From positions 124,001 to 188,000 of the forward strand of contig JAGYJQ010000001.1 in the NCBI GenBank assembly GCA_018401935.1: a stretch of DNA of 64,000 nucleotides, given 5' to 3'. Below the pieces are notes generated by a model. It worked only from the letters and a program-made list of their open reading frames with translations. It was not told where the DNA came from and ran no database searches. The stretch comes from Balneolaceae bacterium (GTDB taxonomy: Bacteria; Bacteroidota; Rhodothermia; Balneolales; Balneolaceae). Shown one piece after another: positions 34,467 through 43,063 of the stretch (position 1 is the stretch's first letter; every line of letters begins with the position of its first letter). The position numbers were made by a program, and so were the translations under genes.

Positions 34467-34550
34467 TCAATAATACTAAATTATTGAATTTATCTCTAAA
34501 TAGGTAAAGAATGATTTGTTGAAATAGGTAAAAGCTTTTCTTGTATGGGT

Positions 34551-36497
34551 TTAAGACTCGGATGGAAGGTCTTTTTCATTGATTTCCCTTAATAAATCCG
34601 CTTTGAACTGATTCATTGGTACACTTCCGATGTCTCCCATTTTGTGTCGCCGCAACGAAACATGGTTATTTTCGACCTCTTTAGCTCCTAGGATAACCAT
34701 GTAGGGTATTTTTTCAGTTTCTGAAAGCCGAATTTTTCCACCAATCTGTTCGGATCGAATATCCACTGTAACTCGAACCCCTTCTTCTAATAGCTCATTG
34801 CATAGGTTTTGTGCTGCTTCATTTTGATGATCAGATATAGGTAGAATCCTGACTTGCTCTGGAGCAAGCCATAAGGGAAAATTACCGGCAAAGTGTTCAA
34901 TTAAAATGGAAGTGAAGCGTTCCATGGAACCGAATGGTGCTCGGTGTATAATCACGGGTCTATGTTTTTTGTTGTCAGAGCCCACATAAGTTAAGTTAAA
35001 ACGCTCTGGCATAACATAATCGACTTGAACAGTACCTAATTGCCATTTTCTACCAATCGCGTCACGAATAATAAAATCAATTTTTGGGCCATAAAAACTA
35101 GCTTCACCGGGAGCAATGGTATATTCCAGCTCCATGTCATTGGCAACTTCTTGGATCTCTTGCTGTGCACGATCCCAATAACGCAAATCCCCACCATATT
35201 TTTGATCATTATCGTCTCTGAAAGAAAGTCGTATATCCACGGGCATGCCAAAGGTGCTGAATACAAATTGAGTAAGCTCAATGGTATTTTTAATCTCTGA
35301 TTTTAATTGATCATGAGAACAATATATGTGTGCATCGTCCTGAGTGAACCCGCGTACTCTAGAAAGCCCACTTAATTCTCCCGATTGTTCATAGCGATAT
35401 ACCGTACCAAATTCTGCTAGCCTTATAGGTAGTTCTCTGTAGGAACGTAGGGATGAATCAAAAATTCGGTGATGATGAGGGCAGTTCATGGGTTTAAGCA
35501 TGTACTGCTCGTCGTCTACTTCAATAGGATCGAACTGTGAGTCTTTGTAATAGGGATAATGTCCCGATGTTTTATATAATTCAATATTACCAATATGCGG
35601 CGTGATTACTTCCTGGTAACCTCTTTTGATTTGCTCGTCTCTTAAAAAGGCCTCAAGAGTTCTTCGCAAGGTGGTACCTTTGGGCAACCATAAAGGCAAT
35701 CCACTTCCGACCATTTTGTCGATCATGTAGATGCCCATTTCTTTACCTAACTTTCGATGATCCCGCTTCTTTGCTTCCTCAACTTGGTTTAGATACTCTT
35801 CCAGTAGTTTTTGTTTGGGAAAGCTAATTCCATAGATTCTCGTCAACTGTTTAGAATCAACATCTCCTCTCCAATAGGCTCCAGCTATGCTAGTTAATGC
35901 AACAGCTTTAACGATACCTGTATTAGGAATATGAGGGCCTCGACATAAATCGGTAAAACCACCCTGTGTGTAAAAGGTTATCTCACCATCCTCCAAGCCT
36001 TCGATCAGGTCAACTTTATACTCGTTCCCGATGTTCTGATAATGCGTGAGAGCGTCAGATTTAGAAATGGATGATCGTGAAAATTGATTTTTCTGTCGAG
36101 CTACCTCTAAGAATTTTTTTTCCAGAGCCTGTAGATCTTCTTGTTGAAGAGTATGATCCCCAAAATCGACATCATAGTAGAACCCATTTTCAATAGGAGG
36201 TCCTATACCAAACTTTGCACTTGGAAAAAGTTCTTGAATAGCTTCGGCTAAAAGGTGGGCAGATGAGTGCCAAAAGGTATATTTCCCTTCTTCATTGTCC
36301 CAAGTATGAAGTTGAATGTGAGCATCTTCGTAGATAGGGCGGTCCAAATCCCATATCTCCCCATTTACAGTAATACTCAAAGCTACACGTGCAAGACCAG
36401 CAGAAATAGATTCTGCAATAGCCATTCCAGTGATTCCTTTAGAACATTCTTTTGTAGTATTGTCGGGTAGGGTAATGCGAATTGAATCAGTAGACAT
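34551..36497 (-). CDS. thrS: Threonyl-tRNA synthetase
   Basis: A 648-residue class II synthetase of normal length. The domains in order are TGS (about 1-65), the editing domain with HSSAHLLAEA near 77 and FTDLCRGPHIP, and the catalytic core with MNCPHHHRIF, RVRGFTQDDAHIYC and PVIIHRAPFGSMERF. The C-terminal anticodon-binding domain follows (VRILPISDHQ). It starts 28 bases downstream of the tRNA-Val 3' end on the same strand, so the two are probably on one primary transcript. infC follows 84 bp later. Confidence 0.97.
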   Translation of the reverse strand: MSTDSIRITLPDNTTKECSKGITGMAIAESISAGLARVALSITVNGEIWDLDRPIYEDAHIQLHTWDNEEGKYTFWHSSAHLLAEAIQELFPSAKFGIGPPIENGFYYDVDFGDHTLQQEDLQALEKKFLEVARQKNQFSRSSISKSDALTHYQNIGNEYKVDLIEGLEDGEITFYTQGGFTDLCRGPHIPNTGIVKAVALTSIAGAYWRGDVDSKQLTRIYGISFPKQKLLEEYLNQVEEAKKRDHRKLGKEMGIYMIDKMVGSGLPLWLPKGTTLRRTLEAFLRDEQIKRGYQEVITPHIGNIELYKTSGHYPYYKDSQFDPIEVDDEQYMLKPMNCPHHHRIFDSSLRSYRELPIRLAEFGTVYRYEQSGELSGLSRVRGFTQDDAHIYCSHDQLKSEIKNTIELTQFVFSTFGMPVDIRLSFRDDNDQKYGGDLRYWDRAQQEIQEVANDMELEYTIAPGEASFYGPKIDFIIRDAIGRKWQLGTVQVDYVMPERFNLTYVGSDNKKHRPVIIHRAPFGSMERFTSILIEHFAGNFPLWLAPEQVRILPISDHQNEAAQNLCNELLEEGVRVTVDIRSEQIGGKIRLSETEKIPYMVILGAKEVENNHVSLRRHKMGDIGSVPMNQFKADLLREINEKDLPSES

Positions 36498-36525
36498 GAA
36501 ATAGTTAAGCCTGAATAGTTATGTG

Positions 36526-36599
36526 TGCGTCCTACTGGATTCGAACCAGTGACCTCCACGATGTCAACGTGACGCTCTAACCAACTGAGCTAAGGACGC
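36526..36599 (-). tRNA. tRNA-Val (GAC anticodon)
   Basis: On the minus strand the acceptor GCGTCCT (36599-36593) pairs with AGGACGC (36533-36527), with discriminator A at 36526. The D-arm is GCTC/GAGC, the anticodon loop TTGACAT gives GAC (valine codons GUC and GUU), and the T-arm is ACTGG-TTCGAAT-CCAGT. The 74-base length without encoded CCA is normal. Confidence 0.96.
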
Positions 36600-36615
36600 A
36601 GGACACTAAAGATAC

Positions 36616-36623
36616 CAAACATA
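36616..36623 (-). promoter_or_regulatory. -7 element for tRNA-Val and thrS
   Basis: The minus strand reads TATGTTTG, an exact TAnnTTTG match, ending 16 bases before the tRNA 5' end. No convincing TTTG -33 element lies at the usual spacing. Confidence 0.55.
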
Positions 36624-36656
36624 ACTAATATGTTTCAATGCTATATCAGCATTCTG

Positions 36657-36664
36657 TATCTTTG
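36657..36664 (+). promoter_or_regulatory. Possible -7 element for nusB
   Basis: TATCTTTG matches TAnnTTTG and would give a leader of about 90 bases before nusB. It is divergent from the tRNA-Val element. No clear -33 partner was found. Confidence 0.35.
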
Positions 36665-36761
36665 TTGGCATTTTGTATGAAACTAATCATCCTATAAGTT
36701 AAGAAGACATATACGGTGACACAGTACACACAATTCATTCACATAAAAGTATTATTTGATT

Positions 36762-37211
36762 ATGATTCAGCGACGTTTTGTTCGCGAAACTGTTCTTCAA
36801 GCAGTCTACGCATATCTTCAAAGTGGGGAATCTGTTTCTCACATTATATCGACCTTGCTAAACGATAATTTAAAGGAGGATGCAGAAGCCCTGCGCTTTG
36901 GAGAGCGCTTATTTGTATTAACCTTAGAACAGACCGATGATTGGGACGCAATTATTGAACAACACATAAAAAATTGGGAAATAGGTCGGTTGGCCCTTAT
37001 TGATAAGATTATTTTGTACATAGCCCTCAGTGAACTTACCAATTTCCCTGACATACCCACTAAGGTTACAATCAATGAGGCTATCGACATAGCCAAAAAA
37101 TATTCTACGGCTAAATCGGGCCGTTTTGTGAACGGTATTTTAGACGCATCGCTTATACAATTACAAAAAGAACAAAAAATCTCGAAAACAGGAAGAGGTC
37201 TAATTGGATAA
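36762..37211 (+). CDS. nusB: Transcription antitermination factor NusB
   Basis: NusB binds boxA RNA with NusE/S10 to promote antitermination of rRNA operons. The protein has RRFVRETVLQAVYA at the N-terminus and the conserved C-terminal TKVTINEAIDIAKKYSTAKS with GRFVNGILD. The frame opens with TTG at 36756, but the ATG at 36762 (MIQRRFVRE) gives the usual start and 149 residues. It is followed by an overlapping phosphatase gene. Confidence 0.94.
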   Translation: MIQRRFVRETVLQAVYAYLQSGESVSHIISTLLNDNLKEDAEALRFGERLFVLTLEQTDDWDAIIEQHIKNWEIGRLALIDKIILYIALSELTNFPDIPTKVTINEAIDIAKKYSTAKSGRFVNGILDASLIQLQKEQKISKTGRGLIG

Positions 37212-37893
37212 GAATAAGAGTGTGAATTTCCCTGACTCATATGTGGCAATAGGGGATATTCATGGGTGTATCAAAAGTTTAGAAGTACTTATGACGGATT
37301 TATTGGCTCAATTTGGTACCGATCGGACCTATGTGTTTCTAGGCGATTATGTGGATAAAGGCCCCCATTCTAAAGAGGTTGTGGACTATTTAATTGCACT
37401 AGACAAAGAATATAGTTGCGTATTTATACGAGGTAATCATGATGCAATGCTGCTGAATTATGTTGAGGATAAAACATGGTTAAAATGGTTCGAAAATGGA
37501 GGTACTGCAACCATGGAATCGTATCGAAAAGCGTTTGGGAAAGAGCAGATACCATTGGAACATCTACGTTTTTTTACGAACACACGCTTGTTTTATGACA
37601 CCCCGGAATATTTCTTTGTTCATGGTGGTCCACCTATTGATCAGCCTATTTCAGAGTCGATTCAAAATGAGTCACTCTATAGCAGTTTTTTATGGAGTAG
37701 AGATCATTTAAACTCTGCCTACAATCAATGGGAAAAAACCGTGATATTTGGACACACTCCCGTCCGAAGCCCAATACAACAGGCCAATATGATTGGGATA
37801 GATACGGGTTGTGTGTATCCTCAATTTGGTAAATTAACGGCCGTAAGTTTACCTGAAAGACATTTTTTTCAACAAAAACGAATCGATTTTTAA
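37204..37893 (+). CDS. PPP-family metallophosphoesterase (Ser/Thr phosphatase or diadenosine tetraphosphatase-like)
   Basis: A 229-residue phosphatase with the classic PPP motifs GDIHG (near 18), GDYVDKGPHS, RGNHDAMLL and the later FGHTPV and GIDTGCVYP. These occur in both protein phosphatases and PrpE/ApaH-type nucleotide hydrolases, and the substrate cannot be decided here. The start is TTG at 37204, overlapping nusB by 8 bases, with GGAAGAGG at 37191-37198 as ribosome binding site. A GTG at 37222 is an alternative. Confidence 0.87.
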   Translation: MDKNKSVNFPDSYVAIGDIHGCIKSLEVLMTDLLAQFGTDRTYVFLGDYVDKGPHSKEVVDYLIALDKEYSCVFIRGNHDAMLLNYVEDKTWLKWFENGGTATMESYRKAFGKEQIPLEHLRFFTNTRLFYDTPEYFFVHGGPPIDQPISESIQNESLYSSFLWSRDHLNSAYNQWEKTVIFGHTPVRSPIQQANMIGIDTGCVYPQFGKLTAVSLPERHFFQQKRIDF

Positions 37894-37902
37894 CGAGTTA
37901 TT

Positions 37903-38991
37903 ATGAGTTTAACCTGTGGAATAGTGGGCTTACCTAATGTAGGGAAGTCGACTTTATTTAATGCTTTAAGCAATACAAAAGCCGAATCAGCAAACTTCCC
38001 ATTTTGTACTATTGAACCTAATGTTGGATTGGTTTCCATTCCTGATCAGCGTCTTCTCACCTTGGCAAAGATTGCCCAGTCCGAGCAAATTGTACCAACT
38101 ACTATTGAATTTGTAGACATAGCAGGTTTAGTAAAGGGTGCAGCAGAAGGGAAAGGAAAGGGAAATGCTTTTTTGTCAAATATTAGAGAAGTGGACTTAA
38201 TCATTCATGTAGTTCGTTGTTTCGATGATGATGATATTATACACGTGGAAGGTTCAGTGGATGTTCAAAGAGACATTTCAATTATTGAGTATGAATTAAT
38301 TCTCAAAGACATTGAAAGTTTGGAGAAAAAGATTCAAAATCTTTCGAAGCAATCTAAGAGTGGCGATAAAGAAGCAAAATCTGCTTTAGATGATGCAAAA
38401 GAATTACTAGCACATTTAGAGGAAGGCAATAGCGCCAGAAGCTTCAGAGAAGGGGAAGTTCTATTTCGTGATTTATTTCTCTTATCGCAGAAACCGGTGC
38501 TATATGCCTGTAACGTGAGTGAAGAAGATATTGTAGCAGGAGAGAACTCTTATGTTAAACAGGTTACTGAGTATGCTCATTCACAGGGTGATGAAACCGT
38601 TAGTTTTTGTGCAAAAATTGAGGCCGAATTAGCTGAACTTGATGATGATGAGCGCTCCATGTTTTTGGAAGAATTGGGAATAGATCAAGCAGGGCTTGCC
38701 CGACTCATTACAGCAGCCTATGCCAACTTGGGATTGATAACCTATTTCACTGCAGGTCCTAAAGAGGCTCGAGCGTGGACAATTCGTTCAGGCCTAAAAG
38801 CACCTGCGGCAGCGGGAGTTATTCATACTGATTTTGAGCGTGGCTTTATTCGAGCGGAAACCATTGCATTTGACGATTACGTTTCATTTAACGGTGAAAA
38901 AGGGGCAAAAGAAGCCGGCAAAATGCGACAAGAGGGTAAAGAGTATGTTGTCAAAGATGGGGATGTGCTTCTTTTCCGTTTTAACGTATAG
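37903..38991 (+). CDS. ychF: Redox-regulated ATPase YchF (OLA1 family)
   Basis: A 362-residue P-loop protein of the Obg-related YchF family that prefers ATP to GTP and binds ribosomes. G1 is GLPNVGKST at 8-16, G3 is DIAGLVKGAAEGKGKGN, and a C-terminal TGS domain includes FTAGPKEARAWTIRSG and GDVLLFRFNV. The length is standard. It starts 9 bases after the phosphatase gene, so nusB, phosphatase and ychF probably form one unit. Confidence 0.97.
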   Translation: MSLTCGIVGLPNVGKSTLFNALSNTKAESANFPFCTIEPNVGLVSIPDQRLLTLAKIAQSEQIVPTTIEFVDIAGLVKGAAEGKGKGNAFLSNIREVDLIIHVVRCFDDDDIIHVEGSVDVQRDISIIEYELILKDIESLEKKIQNLSKQSKSGDKEAKSALDDAKELLAHLEEGNSARSFREGEVLFRDLFLLSQKPVLYACNVSEEDIVAGENSYVKQVTEYAHSQGDETVSFCAKIEAELAELDDDERSMFLEELGIDQAGLARLITAAYANLGLITYFTAGPKEARAWTIRSGLKAPAAAGVIHTDFERGFIRAETIAFDDYVSFNGEKGAKEAGKMRQEGKEYVVKDGDVLLFRFNV

Positions 38992-39054
38992 AGGAGTAAC
39001 CTAGACAAGAAGTATACAGGACTGCTAGCAGGAGTTCATCCGGTAAACAGACTA

Positions 39055-39819
39055 TTACCTTATATCTTTTCCCATATTAGTTTGCTGGCCTTGTTCATTC
39101 TGGCCTATGGACATGAGTTCATGGCGCTTGAAATACAGAACAATTAACCCAATAAGTCCCAAAACTGCGAACATTCCAACATAGGTATATAGTGCTGGTG
39201 TAGGATTATCAACCGTACTTATTGACCCGGAATACACAGCTATAGCAGAGTAAGGAAGACTTCCTAAAGCATAGTATAAGACATATTTCCAGTAAGGCAT
39301 TCGTGTAGTGCCGGCCAAGCAGGAAGTGATTTCTGGTAACATCGGGGCCGCCCTACAAAGCAAAAGAGATAGAGGCCCGAGGGTTTGGAACAAATGAATC
39401 ATCCCTTTTTGTTCGGCTTCATTTTTACATACCCAATTCAATAATTTTGCTCCGTGGTATCGACTAATTAGATAGCCTAACGATCCAGCCAACATTAATC
39501 CAAGAGATGAAAAAAGGATGCCCATTTCTAAACCCAGAAAAAAACCAGAGAGTATGGTTAACGATAGGGTTGGCACCGCTATGAAAAGATCTACCAATAA
39601 AAGTGCAACTATAAGACTACCTACCCACATAGGAGACCATTGTTGAGCCTCTTGTAGCCATTTTTTTATGTCTTCAAGGCTCAATACATCCAATCCTTTA
39701 AAAAGTAATAAGGTCAGCGTGAACATTAGTACCAATATTCCTACAAATCTCATTATTGCTTTAATACCCGCATTGAAGTACCAATTTTTTGTTAATAATT
39801 GTAGCGGATTAGGATTCAT
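39055..39819 (-). CDS. TVP38/TMEM64 (VTT domain) membrane protein
   Basis: A 254-residue inner-membrane protein with about six hydrophobic segments. The VTT/DedA-like core includes ILSGFFLGLEMGILFSSLG, a GSLGYLISRYHG loop and LCRAAPMLPEITSCLAGTTR, followed by WKYVLYYALGSLPYS. Family members are thought to act in lipid scrambling or flipping, but the role here is not known. It is the last gene of the minus-strand run starting with GT2 and lies 89 bp after the SPOR lipoprotein gene. Confidence 0.87.
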   Translation of the reverse strand: MNPNPLQLLTKNWYFNAGIKAIMRFVGILVLMFTLTLLLFKGLDVLSLEDIKKWLQEAQQWSPMWVGSLIVALLLVDLFIAVPTLSLTILSGFFLGLEMGILFSSLGLMLAGSLGYLISRYHGAKLLNWVCKNEAEQKGMIHLFQTLGPLSLLLCRAAPMLPEITSCLAGTTRMPYWKYVLYYALGSLPYSAIAVYSGSISTVDNPTPALYTYVGMFAVLGLIGLIVLYFKRHELMSIGQNEQGQQTNMGKDIR

Positions 39820-39908
39820 GAAAATAAAGAAAAGTGTGAAATAGGTTAAAAGATGATGTTACAAGCAGGAAATAATCATTAGAAGCAGATAGTTGTATTA
39901 TAAATAGG

Positions 39909-40598
39909 CTAGTTTCGTTGAAAACGAATAAGCACAGAATCTGCTGGAGCGTTCCAAGGTATTACCCGATCATACACAACCCATGCATCTGGAAATTGGC
40001 GTTTGATGATTTGGGATACCGAATAGGCTCTTGTACGATCATGGAAATCTCCTACATGAACTCTATAGTATGGGGCCTTAAAAAACGTGTATGTTTCTGG
40101 TGAATACCCTGTAATATGTTGGATCGACCAGGTTCTGAACTGTTTAGATACCGTATCTGCCATCGATGGGGAAGGCCCTGAATAGATTTGAATTCTAAAG
40201 CCCTCGTAGAGATTTTTTTCCTCATTCTCAGCATTTTCTACTTCTAAACTTGCTCCAAGTTCGACCGGTAATCCAGGGCGTACTTGAGCGTAGAAATCCG
40301 CCCAGCTCAATAATGGAATGTTCGGTTCTTCTGGTACATTGGCATCCGCTTCACTCTCTAATATAGCTGCTGATGAAGGTGCTTTTTCTTCATTAGAGTT
40401 AGCCGTTTCTGTGGGTAATTCGTCTTCTTGATTGTATGTCTCGGAGTTGGTAGAGCTCGGCTCCTGTTGTCTGGATACATCTTTTTGGACCGAATTCATA
40501 GAGTTGCAACCAGTCACATTGAAACTGATCCAAAGTAACACAAGGGTTGTTGTATAACCAAGAAAAGGTGGCTCGTTGGTAGGTAGACTTAAGAACAT
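39909..40598 (-). CDS. SPOR-domain lipoprotein
   Basis: The C-terminal ~80 residues form a SPOR domain (FRIQIYSGPSPSMADTVSKQ, then YYRVHVGDFHDRTRAYSV), which in known proteins binds denuded septal peptidoglycan. The start at 40598 gives a lipoprotein signal (lipid Cys31 in SFNVTGC) and leaves a 4-base gap from the preceding gene. The longer frame from 40646 would overlap it by 44 bases. An acidic low-complexity linker separates the lipid anchor and the SPOR domain. Confidence 0.83.
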   Translation of the reverse strand: MFLSLPTNEPPFLGYTTTLVLLWISFNVTGCNSMNSVQKDVSRQQEPSSTNSETYNQEDELPTETANSNEEKAPSSAAILESEADANVPEEPNIPLLSWADFYAQVRPGLPVELGASLEVENAENEEKNLYEGFRIQIYSGPSPSMADTVSKQFRTWSIQHITGYSPETYTFFKAPYYRVHVGDFHDRTRAYSVSQIIKRQFPDAWVVYDRVIPWNAPADSVLIRFQRN

Positions 40599-40602
40599 GC
40601 GT

Positions 40603-41547
40603 TTATTCAGAGATGGGATGCCACGTAGTTTTAACTTCTTGGACATGTAAAATATGGTAGGGATCTTTTAGCGAGTGTACACAGGTAGATATTGTTTCAT
40701 TAGGTGAAGAATTAAGTTCATCTAACGAAATAAACGACTCCCAAAAATACACCCTTTTCATATTTGATGCACTTTCTACTTCACACAAAACGCGAAACTC
40801 AGTATCCAACGAAACATCACCAACCAATACATCTACATCCATGTGTTGAGAAATAGGAGGTATGAGCTCACTTTTTAAGCCTGTAATGATATTAACAGTT
40901 CCCGCTGGAACATCAGAGGTTGCCAAAACCTCTGCAAATGTACAAGTGGGTAGAGGGAATTGTTTAGAGGCAATAATCACCTGGCTATTGCCAGCAACCA
41001 TATTGGGAAGTAGTAATCCTAGCATTCCCAAAAGACTAGGTGTTTCTGGACTAATAATTCCTACTACCCCAACAGGCTCATGTCTGCTAAAGTTGAAATG
41101 ATCACTTGCCACAGGATTTACACTTCCAAAAACCTGATCTATTTTATCTGTCCATCCAGCAAAGTACACAATGAGTTCAATACAGGCGTTGATTTCAAGT
41201 TCCGCTGCTTCTTGTGAATATCCAAGTAGAATCATTTCATTGATGAATTGCTCACGTCTACCGGATAAAATTTCAGCGATTCTATACATAATTTGCCCAC
41301 GATTATACGCTGTTTTTTGGGCCCAGGTTGCTTGCGCTTTTCGAGCAGCTTGAACAGCATTCCGTACATCTTTTTTGCTCGAAAGGCCGACGTTGGCAAT
41401 ATGTTTACCATCTAATGCTTCAACAGAATAATAGCGTCCAGATTCGGTACGAGGAAACTCTCCATTAATATAGTTTTTGTATGTTTTTGGAATAGAATTC
41501 ATCGTAGTAGCCTGAGATGTAGGATGATTGGTTTGTTCGTTGGCCAT
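40603..41547 (-). CDS. Catalytically dead partial aldehyde dehydrogenase (ALDH16-like second domain)
   Basis: A 314-residue ALDH-superfamily protein. The N-terminal region (YKNYINGEFPRTESGRYYSV) and the Rossmann region (HEPVGVVGIISPETPSLLGM, VPAGTVNIITG) are kept. The PWN, KPAE and FTGSTEVG motifs are replaced (SPETP, ASKQF, LVGDVS), the catalytic Glu motif ELGGK is missing, and no catalytic-Cys domain exists. The start overlaps the stop of the complete ALDH by one base, with a strong GGAGGAG 7 bases upstream. Human ALDH16A1 and bacterial ALDH16 carry such a dead second domain fused after a first ALDH domain; here it is a separate gene. A degraded pseudogene is less likely given the clean start, ribosome site and spacing. 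Confidence 0.8.
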   Translation of the reverse strand: MANEQTNHPTSQATTMNSIPKTYKNYINGEFPRTESGRYYSVEALDGKHIANVGLSSKKDVRNAVQAARKAQATWAQKTAYNRGQIMYRIAEILSGRREQFINEMILLGYSQEAAELEINACIELIVYFAGWTDKIDQVFGSVNPVASDHFNFSRHEPVGVVGIISPETPSLLGMLGLLLPNMVAGNSQVIIASKQFPLPTCTFAEVLATSDVPAGTVNIITGLKSELIPPISQHMDVDVLVGDVSLDTEFRVLCEVESASNMKRVYFWESFISLDELNSSPNETISTCVHSLKDPYHILHVQEVKTTWHPISE

Positions 41548-43058
41548 TAGTAGACTCCTCCATTATTATCTAGTTTTACATAGGCATGCAAGCCTGAAAG
41601 GCCACCTTCTCGACCCTTTCCACTTTCTTTATACCCACCAAATGGGGATGTTGGGTCAAATTTGTTGTACGTATTTGACCACACGACGCCAGACTTTAAC
41701 TTACTACCCACATAAAATATTTTAGACCCTTTATCTGTCCAAATACCATTAGCTAGTCCATAAGGAGTGTTGTTTGCTTTTTCAATGGCCTCATCGGTAG
41801 TTCTGAATGTTTGAATGGTTAAAACAGGTCCAAAAATTTCTTCTTGCACTACCGATGAGGATTGTGATACACCGGTTAAAATAGTTGGAGGAAAATAATA
41901 TCCTGAGGTAGGTAAGGAGCTTGAACACTCAAAACAGGTAGCACCTTCCTGTATGCCTGTTTTTACATAGCGTTGAATGGTTTCAAGTTGTTCTTTAGAG
42001 TTAATTGCTCCAATATCGGTATTTTTATCAAGGGGGTCGCCAACGATGAGGTGTTGCATTCGTTTTTTTAACAGATCAATTACTTTTTCCGCCACACCTT
42101 CTTGAACTAAGAGTCGAGAACCTGCACAGCAAACATGTCCTTGATTAAAGAATATAGCATTGACTATGCCTTCAACTGCTTCATTGAGGGCGGCATCATC
42201 AAAAAGAATAAATGCTCCCTTACCACCGAGTTCAAAGGTCGAGGGTAGCTGCCTTTCAGCAATGGATCGCTGAATCACTTTTCCAACCTCAGTTGAGCCG
42301 GTGAAGGCTATTTTATCAATGTCAGGATGCTGAACCAGATACTCACCGGTTTTTGCCGCTCCTGTTACAATATTAACCACTCCATCAGGTAATCCAACAT
42401 CTTGGAGTAATTCACAAAACTTGAGAGCGGTTAAGGAGGTCGTTTCCGCTGGTTTTAATACGACGGTATTCCCACATGCTAGGGCAGGAGCAATTTTCCA
42501 GGCAAGCATGAGAAGCGGGAAATTCCACGGAATAATTTGAGCACAAACTCCCAATGGCTTGGGGGTTTTCCCAGGAAAAGCATAGGATAATTTATCGGCC
42601 CACCCAGCATAGTAAAAGAAGTAAGCCGCTGCTAACGGAATATCGATATCCCTGGATTCTCGAATGGGTTTCCCACCATCCATACTTTCAAGTACGGCAA
42701 ACTCTCGAGCACGTTCTTGAAGTAATCTTGCTATGCGATATAAGTAATGCGAACGCTGGGTCCCTGAGTAGTTTCCCCATACACCCTCAAATGCTGTTCT
42801 AGCAGCTTTGACAGCGGCATCAACATCTGATTCGCTGGCTTCCGTGCAACGATATAAGCACTCACCATTTGCTGGGTTAGTGCTTTCGAAAGATTGGTTT
42901 TCGTTATATTCTGTAAAGCTACCATTGATGAAAAGACCATAGCTTTTATTGAATGTAACATGGGAGATACTTTCAGGCGCCTCTGCATAGGACCAATCTA
43001 TTGGAACAGTTGTTTGTTTTGATTGGGTAGGTAGAACAGATGAATTCTTTTCTGACAT
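41547..43058 (-). CDS. Aldehyde dehydrogenase (NAD-dependent, complete)
   Basis: A 503-residue ALDH with all key motifs: IIPWNFPLLM, KPAETTSLTAL, FTGSTEVGKVI, the catalytic Glu in FELGGKGAF and the catalytic Cys in QGHVCCAGSR. EEIFGPVLTI and SPFGGYKESGKGRE follow. It oxidises an aldehyde to an acid. Downstream of deoC (gap of 5 bases) a likely substrate is the acetaldehyde released by deoxyribose-phosphate aldolase (inference). The first domain of ALDH16 proteins has similar size and ends where this protein ends. Confidence 0.93.
   Translation of the reverse strand: MSEKNSSVLPTQSKQTTVPIDWSYAEAPESISHVTFNKSYGLFINGSFTEYNENQSFESTNPANGECLYRCTEASESDVDAAVKAARTAFEGVWGNYSGTQRSHYLYRIARLLQERAREFAVLESMDGGKPIRESRDIDIPLAAAYFFYYAGWADKLSYAFPGKTPKPLGVCAQIIPWNFPLLMLAWKIAPALACGNTVVLKPAETTSLTALKFCELLQDVGLPDGVVNIVTGAAKTGEYLVQHPDIDKIAFTGSTEVGKVIQRSIAERQLPSTFELGGKGAFILFDDAALNEAVEGIVNAIFFNQGHVCCAGSRLLVQEGVAEKVIDLLKKRMQHLIVGDPLDKNTDIGAINSKEQLETIQRYVKTGIQEGATCFECSSSLPTSGYYFPPTILTGVSQSSSVVQEEIFGPVLTIQTFRTTDEAIEKANNTPYGLANGIWTDKGSKIFYVGSKLKSGVVWSNTYNKFDPTSPFGGYKESGKGREGGLSGLHAYVKLDNNGGVY
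41555..41561 (-). promoter_or_regulatory. Strong ribosome binding site of the dead ALDH gene
   Basis: The minus strand reads GGAGGAG, seven bases before the ATG at 41547, inside the 3' end of the complete ALDH gene. It is the strongest Shine-Dalgarno match noticed in the window and argues that the downstream half is translated on its own. Confidence 0.8.
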
Positions 43059-43063
43059 AATAG

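Noticed and set aside
40603-41547. Pseudogene interpretation of the short aldehyde dehydrogenase
   Set aside because: Clean start, strong ribosome site, one-base coupling and a 4-base gap to the next gene speak for a maintained gene; loss is limited to catalytic elements.
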